This document shows, one piece after another, positions 43,343 to 56,855 of a stretch of DNA of 64,000 bases (positions are counted from its first letter, which is position 1; each line of letters begins with the position of its first letter). A program made the translations under genes and the position numbers. The stretch covers positions 23,907,108-23,971,107 of the forward strand of contig NC_060886.1 of the NCBI RefSeq assembly GCF_014805685.1. The letters are read 5' to 3'. The notes beneath the pieces were generated by a model. The model made no database searches and was not told the DNA's origin. It saw nothing but the letters and a program-made list of their open reading frames with translations. Source of the stretch: Silurus meridionalis. Its lineage: Eukaryota > Chordata > Actinopteri > Siluriformes > Siluridae.

Positions 43343-46300
43343 GCCTGCATGTACCCGTTTTTTTCCCTTTCACCTTAGCAATCCAAACACGAATGCTCAG
43401 TTTAACCACTCCACTTCAGTGCTTTAGAAATGCATCTGTGAACCAGCTCACAGAACGACTCAGTCCTTTTCCCCATACGCCACACAAGTAATGCACAGAA
43501 TGCTAAAAAGCAAGCACAGAGAAACTGCCTGAGATTAAAGTGTGGCTGAAGTCCACAGAATCCTCTGCAGCAGCTCTCAGCATCCCAAATGGGGTCTCTA
43601 CTGCTGAGCCACAGCTACTGCGGCATGAGGAACACCAGAAGGAGGGAGGGGAGAGACTGAGAGAAAGATGGATTGAGAGAGAGTAATAAAGGGGGGCAGG
43701 GACAATGCATACAGTAGCTTTAAAAAAAAATCGCCACAGGCAAATTGTGCTAAGACTAAGATTGCATACGGGACACTATGAGGACTGCATGACCTGGATA
43801 GTGAGGACAGTGAAAAGAAGGTCATTGGTAACAGAGAGTGGAACAGGTGGGTTTGAGTGAATTGGTGTGCTTTAAATCTACAATACTGCACAAAATGATG
43901 AAATGAAGAACACCAATGTTCTTTAATGTAATCATATGCATTCTCAAGATCATAAAATAAGCCTTATAAGTTTTAAAGGCTGAACCCTACACAAAGAATG
44001 AAAAAAACTGCCATAATGCAAGGTCACAATGACCTTAAGATAAATCTCTCAAATACTTAACAATAATTATTTTCTTGCATTGCACAAACTAAAAAAAAAA
44101 AAAAAAAAAACCACATTAAATTTCTATTTTGGATAACAGGATCAGAATAATATCATTGATGGCATACTGGTCCAAACCATGCACAACATAACTGACCTGT
44201 GTCTTTCTGTAGTAATTAGATTAGCATACTATAATTATAAGGATGAAGATTTTTTTTTTTATGCCTGTCCCTGATGCCCCAGGAGTCCTGTCTCGGTCAG
44301 ACTAAAAGCTTGGATTAATCTAAGAGACTACACAGTAAGGGCAGGCTGATATTGACCAGCGCAGTGCTGTAATGGTTGCTCATGAAGAGGAGGAGAGGAA
44401 GTGGCTTAGAGAGAACTGACTGGAATACTAAATCTCACCGTTCTATGTTTGTCAGTTTCCTGCTCTGATGCCCAAAACGCTCAAAGGGGGCACTTCTCTG
44501 ACAAACGAATTTCAAAGAAAGTTAGAAGACACAGAAATGTTAAGCTGTTATTTAATTAAATCAAACTGTAAAACGTTTGTGTGGGTGGTGAATAAAACCA
44601 CAGAAGGGTCAAGGGGATAGATACTATATACAATCTGTGTAAATGCAATATTACCAGTTTAGCTAGTTTTGCACAAATATCATTATAACAAATGAAGTGG
44701 TATCCTCCCACTGCCACATCCGTGACCTCAGAGATGTTCATTACTAGCTGCTGTGATTGACAGTAGAGTAAGAAAGTAATGCCATCTCACCCACACAGAG
44801 ACCATAACAAATTTTGCTTGGCTAGCAGCCACGGATGACTGTGGATTTCTCAACATTTTCACACTATCTAGAATTCACGCCAGAACTGTAGTCTAGTAAA
44901 AGCCTAGATTCCACTTGTGCTGCTTTACAAAGAGCACAGTTCAGAAACCTTGGTTATAATCCATTGTCATGCTGTCAGGTTTGGGCTTCGTAGTACCAGT
45001 GTCGGAAACAAACAGCATATGGCTCATAATTCTTATGTAAGGTTTACACTAATAAATAGTTCATTAGTATTATATAAAGTATATAGTGTAATAAAAAAAC
45101 TCCATTCATGCACACTTAAATAAAAACATGCAAAAAAAATAAATGCATTGTTGTGTTATTTAGGTAGGTAAGGTAGTTTGCCTCAATTTACTTACCATCT
45201 CTCTGTTTTTTCCACCACTATCAGTAGTTAACATCTTCACAACAGAGACTTGGTAATGTATAATTGACCAGCCTATTTAACCTTATAATTTAATCACCTA
45301 ATAGTTCATATAGTTTCTGTTCTTCTTCCTTCATGCATCTACTGCTGTACACTGCAAAGAGCTGCAAATCAAACACTAAAAATCTTCTTTAAAATCATGT
45401 TCTATAGAAAGAGTATGAAAGGGAGAGTTTAGTGCTTTCACTCTAGAGTTTTGGTGATTGGATGGGTGGTGTCAGTGTTTGAGGCGGGTGATAAACTGCC
45501 TTGAGTAAGCTGCTGCTTCAATAAGCCTTAAACAATAGCTAAGAGACAGATTTTTGGAGAGCGTTGTGACAGGGTGTGACTAATATGGTAGGAGTGTCTG
45601 GAGGAGATAGAGAAGCTATGGGTCTGTGCCAGTAGCAGCACCAACATCTTCAAAGCTACATACAATCCACATAAAAGGGTGAGATATAGTAATTAAACAA
45701 TAGATTCACAAAATCACAAACAATATCAGGCAGAATGCATATAACGGGACATTGGCATCCTATTTATGTAAATATTGGATACGGAACATTAGCCTAAAGG
45801 AAAGAAAAATTAGCCTAACATGATTCAGCCTAGTTCCTGCAGTGCAGTATGCAGAATTAGTTCCATTGGAAAAGTAAATAAATAAATTTTTATTGGCGAA
45901 GTCTTTGGGGACTCGTCAATCAAACCATGTCTTTACCTAGTCTCTGCATGTGCCAGTGATAAAATCCTACAAGCTATGGTTCTATTTGCTGTAAAGGGAA
46001 GTGAAAGGAGACACAGTCATAAAACATGTGTGAACCCTGGCCTGGGTGGATCTCTCCTCTCTATCCTGTTTTCCTTGCCTCCACTGGTTTTCAGGAAACT
46101 CTGCACACTTTAAGCCAAACGATGTGAGGAAAGCTGTGACAGCTACGCTGTCTTTTGTGACGACTGGAAAATGTGGCGCACATGCTTGTTTGATAGATCA
46201 TTCTAGAAAGGACATCAAAGTCAGCACATATCTCTTATATGCTCTGAGGAAAAAAAGATCAGCACTTTTTCCATTTTTTTATATAAATGGGTGTGGAAGA

Positions 46301-49300
46301 CATGTGCTTCCTACTCTAAAACAAATACAGAAATAAAACATTGTTTGATTTTAGAAACTCTGCTGTTTTGAAATGTTACTGCACAGATGTTTCAGAGGCA
46401 TTGTGTGGACGATAATCAGAGGAAGGTAGACATTTGGAGAAGTAGCCAGGGCTGCAGCTGTTCAGTGAAGCAACAGTAGCTGAGGAACCATAAATAAAGA
46501 AGTAAAAGTAAATACAGAAACATTTTCAAATATATATAATATGCATGTTCCTAGCTGAAATTTGTAAAGTGTACTTCAGTATTTGTGAAGTGAGTGATAA
46601 CACACAATGACCAAAACACATTAAAAGTTGGATGGTTACACAGCCATTTTATAATATTTAAAAAGAGCTCCTCAGTTGCTATCATATGACAGTTCTGCAC
46701 TGCAGCAGTCTACATTGCCAGAAAAGGAAGCTGCAGATGACAGCCATTTTAGCCATCTTTGGAGCTCTATTTCTATTTAAAATGAAGCATCGGGCAAAGT
46801 TAATTAGATAAGCTAGTTTGTTTATTCAAACAAGCTTTTGGAATTTTTTATTTATTTATACATTCAATAATTGAGTAATTACTTCATTTATTTATTCATT
46901 CTTAGGTCCATGATGAACCTGTAGTCATTTATTTTACACTACTAATATACTAATACTAATACAATAATTTTATAGCAAATGTTTTTTTGTTATTTATTTG
47001 TTTTTTCATAAACAAAAATGCAGAAATAAAACAAACAAAAACAGATTGTTTTATTTTCTGTCACAAATTCTTGCATCAAAATTCTAAAACGAAAATCTTT
47101 ACTTGACCAATCATATTAGAGAATGTAAAAGCACTGTAAAAAGGCAATAAACAGTCAAGGGCTCATTTCATCTCTCCAGTCTACTTTGGTTTTACTGAAA
47201 CATCATGACCATCATACATTATTGAACCTCACTGGAATGATCATGGCAACAGTTCATTTTAGATGCAGTAGGTGCAACTGACTGCTCAGCAATATTGTGG
47301 CATAAGTAGCTTTGCAACTTTCCAATTAATCATTTAATTAGCATCTGATGTACTTGCATTAAGGGATATGGGATCGTGTTATATAAGTAGTCAGTCAGCT
47401 AAATGAGATGTGTGTGCTCAGTGAAATTTAATGTCTTCCTTTTGTGTGTGTGTCTTATCCTATTCTCAGAATTAGGCAACAATCCTTCCCATGAATGTAA
47501 ATAAAAAAAAAAACATACATGCTAACTCGTCTCTGTACATTTCCTGTCTGGAGGTTTGGATTTTAACAAGAATGAAAAAGCAGCCCATGGAGATTTTATT
47601 TTCCTCCATAATTCAGCTGTCAATACAATAGCGTGCTCTCCGTGACATCATGTGGTATGCTTGCATTATAAATGTGCACACTTGAGATGGTTGAAAACAC
47701 CCAAAGGGGCTCAGGATAGCAGCTATATTTCATGGCTGAGGTCTGTATAAAAAAAAAAAAAAGCTAAGGATAAATCTTGGTTTTTGAAGCAGTCTAGAAG
47801 GAGTGATTAAGAAGAGGCTAACCATCCATGTGTACAGCTCAATGCTAGGTTATTCACTTAATTACAAATAAGTGCTCCAACGGAAAGCTTCAATGCATGA
47901 CAAGTGATTAATGACCAGGTTTAGCCTTTCCGCTTTCTCGTATTGATTCCTGAAGCCATTTGGAGAAATCAAATGTCAATACATTTGTACACATTGCAGG
48001 TTGTGTAAATACAAGCAGACAGTTTCAGAACATGAAAATGGCCTGGAATCAAATGTCTAGAAACAGATAAAGAGCGATTTTACAATATACGTATACATTT
48101 TACAATTTTAAATTAAACAAGTTTCAAGTTAATCTTTCAAGCAATACAAATTTCATAATCTCCTCTTTATTGTGGTTAGAGGAGTAATTTAATAGCTTAG
48201 TCCTGAAAAGACTAATGTAATAGCTTTTTTCAATTAAGGGCACGCAGAGACAGAGTGTATAAAAGAAGAAGAGAAGACAGGATGGCAGGAGAAGAAAAAG
48301 GATTAACCCAAGTAGCCTAGACTGCACTGGCTACTGAATGAAACTTTAATTGGCCTTCCTTTGTCCCAAATTGGACAATTCTCTGCAGTTTATAGGGCTG
48401 TGTACAAAGCCTGGGAGAGATGAAAACACTGGAATCCACCTCCCCTTGCCCAGGATCTCTGCTAAGAATATTCCCAGAACACAGTGATGGCTCTCAGAGC
48501 CCTTCCTTCCTCTTTCTATCTAAACAGAGCTGCCTTAAACCCAACACTGAATGGAGACTAACAACACAGATAGCAGGAACTTGACCATATAAGCTTCTGC
48601 AGAGTCAGGGTTCACAAGGAGTAAAGAAGACCTACATTATCATCAATTGAGTCTGGAATGCAGGAACTAAATTAAATATAATAGTAGTTGAACAGTTAAC
48701 TGGATATTTGATCCTGACATCTATGCTATGTTGTTTAATGATCTCCTAATGCCAGGGCAATGAAAAGCCCACCTCACATTTGCTGCACTGGTCAACTCCA
48801 ACCTCTTCACCTTTTAATAAACACTCTCAGTCCTCAATCCTCTTAGCCAAGAGGAAGGGCTGAAAAAAAAAAAGCCATTAAGGAGCTTCCATTGTTATGC
48901 GAGCCTGTGGGTGTTTGCAAAGGGAACCAGAATGTTGTTTGAAATACTGAGGTTACCTAAGTTTGAATCAAATGTGAAAATCAAAGGTAACATGTAATAC
49001 ATTAAAAGCAGCATAACAAAATGCAGTACAATAAAAGGTGATTTTATTAATATATACAAATAAATATTAATACCAAACACTTTTAATATTTTTATTGGTT
49101 TATCAAAAACTCAGGTTCAAAAGTCTAAATCCACTACCAAGAAATGTCTCATAGGTTATCCAAAACAATTGGCTTCTAGAAGTTGACCGCTTTTAGGAAA
49201 CTTATGAAATTCATCACCATATTTCTTGTAAATAGTAAGATGTTTTATGTCTAACACAATGATAGATGTGAGTGATTAAAATATCACAGCTGGGGGGTCA

Positions 49301-51681
49301 TGCTAAAAACTCTCTTGGAAGGTATGCCATTTAATTCCCACACATTGCTCATACTCATTAATAGTCGAAGCAATTTTACTTAACAGTCCATACATACGGG
49401 CAAAATCACTACCACACTTGGCTGGGGTGCCCCTGTGTTCTCATAATATTTTTGGATTGGACATGGATATTTTCAATCATTCTATGAACAGATCATTAGA
49501 TAAAAAAGGAGGGTAAAAAAAGGTGACAACTACATTTTTCAAATGATTGTTTGACCAGGGACTTGTTTTTGACTGTCTGGTAAATGAATGCTGGGATTTT
49601 AGAAAGGCCAAAAAATCCTCTTGGAAAGGACAGTAGCAAATATTCATGTAGAATTAACGGGAAACTGGTTCAGTATACTGTTAGATAGCACATTTGGACT
49701 AACACACACAACAAGCAATGTGCATTTATTTGACATTTGCCATTAGAGTCAAAGAAACAGACATCCTTTTCATCTCCCAACCAGAAGATATTTTAGAAGT
49801 CATTGTTTTGGTCAGTTGCTCTGCAATGCAGTTCAGTGACCATGAACAAATGTGTATTATTTCAATCCCAGATTTGCTTCCACAAAGCCCTGTGCTTAGT
49901 GACAGCACCTCAAGCCAAATGCGTCTGTGTAAACACGTTTTAATTGTGCAGTCACGCTTTACTTGCAGGCCCCTATAGCTGGAACTGTGCATAAAGATGA
50001 CTTCAAAACACTAATGGACAATTTAAATGACTTGAAGACACTGAAATCAGGAATCCATTCCTCAGCATTTTCAACACAAAAGCACCAAAAGCAAGAAAAA
50101 CAACTTAGCTAAAGCATTTTCAAAGGTATCACCTTTTCAACAGTCTGTCTTCTCTCTTTTGGTCTGCCAACATATCAACCTTTGTAAAATTGTGTATTAT
50201 ATTAGATTGATGCTTTCCCTTTCGGCCATTGGCAGTCAGAGATGTTTATAACTAATACAGCATGACCAACAATCATATTTGAGGTCTATAATAGCTATAA
50301 AAAGGCACAAGTGTCTCAGGTTCTAAAGTTTGAAAATTAAACAACTGTTGCTTTTGGCATTGTACTGTAATATAACTCTGCATTCAGTCACACAATTTAG
50401 TAACTGCTTCCTTCCAAGTTGACTTGGCAATAGATTAGTCAAAACCAATTATCTTAGGAGATAAATTTAATAAGGGTTCCCTGAAGGGGTGCTATTCAAC
50501 AGATAGATTAAAAATGGTTGTTTGAAAGCATACATATAAATCTTTTTCACTTCAAACACTGCTAGATAATACGGCATGTTATATATTTGAAGATATATAT
50601 CAGATTTAATCATATCAGCATATACAAGTTACATACAAATTTATGAAACCAGATTTCAAAAGAGTTGTTAATTTTATATGTTGCGATTCTGAAAAATTGT
50701 TGGTAAGTCCATTGAGATAATTTGATTAACTTGTCTCAAACTAAAGATCTTACAGACTGTAACTGCTCATGAAATCTCATCCCCTTTTTACAACAAATCA
50801 GCACACAATTTGGGATTCCTGGAAACTGGGTGCCCCCTAGAGAACCATTCCCAACACCAGCCATGATACAGACCAAACTCTTTAGATGTTCCTATTTTCC
50901 AATTTTCCCAGAAAAAGTTTTTACCCAGTGACTTTTTATGAATTTTTTATTTAAATTTTTTTACAGTGTCTGATTTCGATCGGTCGTTTTATACACAAAC
51001 AGTCTGCCGCCAGCCTGTGTTTCACTGAAGAGGCATTCCAGAGAATGCCTCATCAACAAGTCGAGGCTTGGAGCAATTTGACAACACTTTTGTCTTCTGT
51101 CACATGAAAGAAAAATTTTGTGTAGAGCTAAAAACACTGCTTCAGGGGAGGAACCTCTCACAGATAACACGTTGTGTGCCAATATATCATCATCATAATG
51201 TTATTTCTTAAATGACTCCATCTTTTTTTGTGTTTTGGAGTAAATAAGGAAAAGCCCCTCATAACAAGTGAGTCTTGTATCAAGTTCGTCTGCATCCTGT
51301 GCTGAAGCAAAATAAAGTTTCACTTTGAGTAAAAAAAATTCGAAATATTCAGCAGGGTGATATATTTACAGTTCCTGATCTACTACAAAATAGTGTAACA
51401 TATTTAACAAAGACTGCAGGTTTGTTTCACTGCCTGAAAGCGATAGCTAAGACTCACCAGCCAAAGGGACATTGCACCACTCGTTTCGATGCTCCGGTCA
51501 GACACACACCTCGATCTGAAGCAGCTCTGGGTATCGGTCGGATCCAAACAGAAGACTTCTTATGTGCACAGTGCTAAAATCTCACTCTCTCCCCACGACA
51601 GCACTCAGTGAGAACAAAAGCCTGGCTGTCTGGGCTTTGTCCTGACATATTTCCTGAGTTTCATTGTTAACAGTGGAAAGG

Positions 51682-51736
<55 letters not shown>
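51682..51736 (+). repeat. (CA)n microsatellite
   Basis: About 27 CA units. Confidence 0.97.
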
Positions 51737-52128
51737 AACACACTTTCTGTGTGATTCTCCTCAAAAAGCATGGGAAGTCTGTATTATACATGCATCAGGC
51801 ATTGTAATTCCTTCCTTTGCATTTTTCAAGGGTCAAAGTTTAACCAGTGCCGAGCTCTGGTCTAGACCCAGGTTCTTAACTTCTATGTTGATTATTGACA
51901 GAGGTTTCAAAGCACTAGGTCCAGACTGTGTGTATCCCACTGGCTGGAATATTACATGACCAGGAGGCCTCAGTGATTTACAAGCTATTTATAAGAAAAG
52001 CAAAGAGGCTCATGTTATTCCGGAAAGGTCAGGAAACAAAAGCTATAATGATGGATGGAACTTCATTACTTGAAAAATATGTAGTCTTATAAAAGTATAT
52101 CATGGAAAAAATTCATATTTCATATCCA

Positions 52129-52130
<2 letters not shown>

Positions 52131-52187
<57 letters not shown>
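52131..52187 (+). repeat. (CA)n microsatellite
   Basis: About 28 CA units. Confidence 0.97.
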
Positions 52188-52189
<2 letters not shown>

Positions 52190-54594
52190 TACATTGTATA
52201 ATTATTCTATAATTATATTATCCTCACTTATGTGGCAGCAGTGCAGCACATAAACACATAAATATACAAGTTAAGAGCCTTAGATCATCCAACATCAAAC
52301 AAAATTTGTGAAAAAAATGCGAGCACATTGACTTTCACTTTCAGATCTCTTGGAATTTTCACATACAACAGTATGCAGAGATGCCCAAACTTCTTCCAAT
52401 GAAGGGCAAAAAATCAAACTTGACTGAGGACAGTGGGACAAAAGTAAATGTTGTATTATTCCAAACTGTAACTGTAAAGCAAGTGTAAAAGTGGTCATGG
52501 TACCCATCATTCATGATTTAAAAAGATTTACTTTTAAGTAAAAAAACAACATTACTCTGTAAGTTTTCTAGGACAATAAAAATATTAAAACATTGCCATT
52601 TATAGTACATTAGATTTCAGTGTCTAATACAGCTATTCAGGCTATAAGCAATACAGCCATATGCTTGTAATATCAGTGACCTTTAATGGGAGACAGGATA
52701 TAATGTAGGTGAGAGTCTGTTAGTTTGCTTCTCAGTTTACACTGAATTAAATTTAGACTAAAAGTCTGCGGTAGATGCTGCCAAAGTTTTTTTTATTTCT
52801 TGAAAATACAACAAAAGTGTTAAATTAAAAATAAAGATCTGTGTTAATTTTTTACTTTTTCCACCTTTTTCATAAATGGCATGGTGGGCCAAATCAAATG
52901 TCACTATGGTTTGGGCATCTAGATTGCTCTAGAGTATACAACAAATGGTGCAAAAAGCAATACAGCTCCAGTGGGTTGCAGTTCTGTTGCAGAAATTCCT
53001 TTGAGAAAGGTTGTATAAGAATATCCAGACTGTTTCAAGCTAACATGAATGTTACAGTACCTCATATAACCACTCTTTAAAACCATGGTGAGTAGAAAAG
53101 CATCTCAGAATGCACAGCCAATTAATCCTTGAAGCAGCTCTTTAAGAAATATGAATTGTGCACAGTTTCAAAGAAACAAGCCATGCGCAAAATAAAAAAA
53201 AAGGAACAGACAACTTCCTGATTCTCTGGAAACCCAATTCAGAGTCCCTTTAAAGAGATTGGTTTGGTAATCTGAAGTCTTGGTTTCCCTGAGTAACTTG
53301 GTGGTCAGATGTAAATCAACAGGCTCTGGGACAAAAAGTCAGATGCAGTAAAGTTTTAAAGTAAGAGTAGAGGGCAGACAAATGAGCATTAGTTCTGCAA
53401 TCCGGTCTGTCATCCCAGTTTTCTAAAATATTAGCAAAGTGGTAAAAAGGGCATGGGTGTCCTGTTCAATCCTGTGCTCAGGTTACCATTTGTGCAGAAC
53501 ATGGTCTCCCCATGTCTGTGTGTGTTCATGTGTGTCCCTGTTTATGGTGTATTCTCACCACTTTATCAGTGTTTCCAAAATCCTGATACACCACATTTTA
53601 ATTTATAAATATATATATTTATATGGCTTTCATTACAGTATGCAAGCTTAACTGCCAGAGAAGGGTTGGTATTTTTTTATTTTATCCAGAGCTATGTAAG
53701 AATGAGACAATATAAAATACATGTGTAAGACAGTCTGTTTTTCAGCAATCAGGCTTCAACAGTCTTTCAACACCAGTCCCCTCCTCTTAACCACAATTCT
53801 AACCACAGCCGCTACCAGAGAAACCACTCTCTCCATGCTGATGCCTCCAGGGATGCTAACACAACTTCATGGAGTTAAACTTCCACATTGAGCACATGGC
53901 CAGCAACACTATCAATATCAGTGTTAGGAAACATTAATTAACCCCAAATGATAACAGCTTATATAACATTTACCTCACTGGTATTGCACATGTGGGGGGG
54001 GGGGGATTACTGCAGCCAATCTGTAGCCATTGAATGCAATAACCAAATTAAGCATCTTTAATTAGAACAATATTCTCATAATATTTCATAATATTTAAAA
54101 TTCTTTAACAGCATAGCTCTTACAGTACTTCCTGGTGCTATTCAAATCAAGGGTTACACTCATTCTATACTCTATTTAAAATGACTCATCTAAACCACAT
54201 AACAAATAGAGAAAAATGTTGTTTAATAAATAAAATGTATATTCATTGATAAGGTGTTTTGTGGAAGTCTTCAGTGCCGAATGTACAACAGTTAAGAGAT
54301 ATAAGATTTAAAGCTGTAATAAAATAAAAAAAACAGAAGCTGGTATGGGAATGCCTGTATATAAAAAAATAAAAATGAAATCAAATGTTATGTCAAATGG
54401 CTAAACATGAACATGTAACCATGCACAGTATGGCCTGCAGAGAAATGCTTTTTATGAGTGTCTGTTGACATTAAGGAATTTACATCTAAAGAGAGACTTT
54501 TTTGTTTTTACAACTTTTATTTATTTTTAAGGTCATTCATTTTAATTTTAAATTTAATGTAAATGTAAAGGTAGTTACTGTTATAACCTATGTA

Positions 54595-56184
54595 CAGTTG
54601 AAACCAGATATTTACATACACTTCAGAAAAAAACACAAAAGCTTTTTTTCTTTACTGTCCTACATTAAATCAGAGTAAACTTTTTCTGTTTTAAATCAAT
54701 AAATATTAACATATTTTTTGCATTTGTTAAATGTCAGAATCAAGCGAGGGAGAATTTTTATGTATTTTTATTATCACTTTTATCAAAGTCAGAAGTATAC
54801 ATACACTTCTTTAGTATTTGGTGGAATTGCCCCGAAACTGTTTCACTTGGGCCAAACGTTTTGGGTATCCTTCCACAAGCTTTCTACAATAGTTTGCTGG
54901 AATTTTGGCCTCCTCTTGACAGAACTGGTGTAACTGAGTCAGGTTTGTAGGCCTTCTTGCTCGCACTCGCCTTTTCAGTGCCGCCCACAAATTTTCTTTG
55001 GGATTTAGATCGGGGCTTTGTGATGGCCACTCCAATACCTTGACTTTGTTGTCCTTAAGCCACTTTGTAACTAATTTGGAGGTATGCTTGGGGTCATTGG
55101 AAGACCAATTTGGAAGACCAATTTGCACCCAAGCTTTAACTTCCTGGCTGATGTCTTCAGATGTTGCTTTAATATATCCACATACATTTCTTTTCTCGTG
55201 ATGCCATCTATTTTGTAAAGTGCACCAGTCCCTTCTGCAGCAAAGCAGCCCCACAACATTATACTACCACTCCCATACTTGACAGTTGGGATGGTGTTCT
55301 GAGGCTTCAAAGCTTCGCCCTTTTTCCTCTAAATATACCGTTTATCATTATGGCCGAACAGTTCAATTTTTGTTTCGTCAGTCCACAGGACATGTCTCCA
55401 GAAATTAAGATTTTTTAGCTCATGTGCAGTTGCAAACTGTAGTCTGGCTTTTTTATGGTGGTTTTGAAGTAATGGCTTTCTCCTCCCAGAGTAACCTTTC
55501 AGCTCATGGCGGTACAGTATTCGTTTTACTGTGGATAATGACACTGTCTTACCAGTTTCAGCCAGCATCTTCACAAGATCCTTTGCTATTGTTCTGGGGT
55601 TGATTTGCACATTTCGCAACAGAAAACGTTCCTCTCTGGGACTCAGAATCCGTCTCCTTCCTGAGCGGTATGATGGTTGTACATTCCCATGTTTTTTATA
55701 CTTGCGTATTATTGTCTGAACGATGAACGTGGGACCTTCAGACATCTGGAAACTGCACCTAAGGATGAGTCATACTTGTGGAGGTCAACAATTATTTTTC
55801 TGATGTCTTGGTGGTGATTTCTCTTGATTTTCCCATGATGTCAAAGAAAGAGGCTCTGTGTTTGAGGTGTGCCTTTATATGCATCCACAGGTGTGCCACC
55901 AATTAACTCAAATGGAATCAATTAACCTATCAGAGGCTTCTTAAGCGCTTGTTTAAAGGCACGATAAACTTAGTGTATGTATACTTCTGACTTTGATGAA
56001 AGTGATAATAAAAATACATAAAAATTCCCCCTCGCTCGATTCTGACATTTAACAAATGCAAAAAATATGTTAATATTTATTGATTTAAAACAGAAATAGT
56101 TTACTCTGATTTAATGTAGGACAGTAAAGAAATACATTTTTTGTGTTTTTTTCTGAAGTGTATGTAAATAACTGGTTTCAACTG
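54595..56184 (-). mobile_element. Tc1-like transposon with IR/DR ends, near full length
   Basis: A 1590-bp element flanked by TA duplications (54593-54594 and 56185-56186). The ends are inverted repeats of about 215 bp (54595-54811 and about 55968-56184), differing at only around ten positions by eye. Each contains an outer direct repeat (cagttgaaaccag and tttacatacactt) and an inner one (gtcagaagtatacatacact). This IR/DR layout with two transposase-binding sites per end is that of the Sleeping Beauty type of fish Tc1 elements. Well conserved ends suggest a comparatively young insertion. Confidence 0.95.
54811..55836 (-). pseudogene. Tc1-like DD34E transposase pseudogene
   Basis: Minus-strand transposase of the element above, broken but readable across frames. 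It has an N-terminal helix-turn-helix start (ATG at 55836), a GRRRILSPREER linker, a second DNA-binding half (SLSTVKRILYRHELKGYSGR), WTDETKIELFGHND with the first catalytic Asp near 55383, YGSGSIMLWGCF, NDPKHTSK with the second Asp, and SPDLNPKENLW with the Glu. All three catalytic acids are therefore present. Breaks: frame changes in the first 40 codons, a TAG (probably from TGG) near 55334, and a 13-bp tandem duplication at about 55098-55124 (ggaagaccaattt twice) that shifts frame. It cannot make active enzyme. Confidence 0.92.
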
Positions 56185-56194
56185 TACATACAAC

Positions 56195-56855
56195 GATAAA
56201 ATTACATTACAATTTGGTCCCTCTTGTGTCAAAACAGCTCTGACCCATAGCAGCATGGACTACACCTGAGCTCTGAAGGTGCGTTGTGGTATCTGGCACC
56301 AATCTGTTAGCAACAGATTTATTGTCCTGTAAGTTGCTAAATAAGGCCTGTTTGTCCAACACATCTGAAAGATACTAGATCAGATTCAGATCTAGGGAAT
56401 TTACAGGCCAAGTCAACATCTTGATTACTTTTGCAGTGTGGTGTGGAGCATTATCTTTCTGAAAGAGGCTACTGCCATTGGGGAATTCTGTTGCTGTGAA
56501 CAGTTTTAAGAAGGTGATACAAAGTTTCCTAGCAAAATATTTCCCAGAGCATCACACTTCATCTGACCAGCGCACCTCCTCCTATTAGTGCATCTTGGAG
56601 GCAACTCTTTCTCAGGTAAGTGACACAAATGATGTAAAAGAAAACATGATTCATCACTTTCATCCACTGCTTCATCCACTGTCTTCCCATTTCTCAACAC
56701 ATCCGTTTTGAATACTGACTGTACTGTTCTGACTAATGTACTATATTTTACTGTCTAATATCCCACCCTTGCACAGGTGCCATGGTAAAAAGATAACTAA
56801 TATTATTCTCTTGACCTCTCAGTGGTTCTAATGCTATGTCTGATTGTTGTATTAC
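56195..56855 (-). pseudogene. decayed Tc1-like element of a second family
   Basis: The minus strand encodes ESDESCFLLHHLC near 56625-56660, matching the SDESRFLLHH block with the first catalytic Asp of a fish Tc1-like family. The + strand shows that family's order: cagctctgacccatagcagc, ttgtggtatctggcaccaat, atctagggaatttacaggcc and gagcattatctttctgaaag. It ends in tatcccacccttgcacaggt and a terminal region near 56760-56855. Large internal parts are missing. It lies about 10 bp from the right end of the previous element. Confidence 0.7.

Larger units (their letters stand above)
43343..54592. other. long spacer, no gene seen
   Basis: Eleven kilobases with no recognised coding exons or transposon proteins. 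It holds CA repeats (51682-51736 and 52131-52187), a poly-G run (53995-54005) and scattered oligo-A/T runs. Small unrecognised conserved exons cannot be excluded by eye. Confidence 0.5.

Noticed and set aside
46046..46336. 96-codon + strand open frame
   Set aside because: No recognised domain, ordinary A+T-rich spacer composition and no supporting splice or promoter signal.
54998..55201. Plus-strand frame inside the Tc1-like element
   Set aside because: Antisense shadow of the minus-strand transposase.
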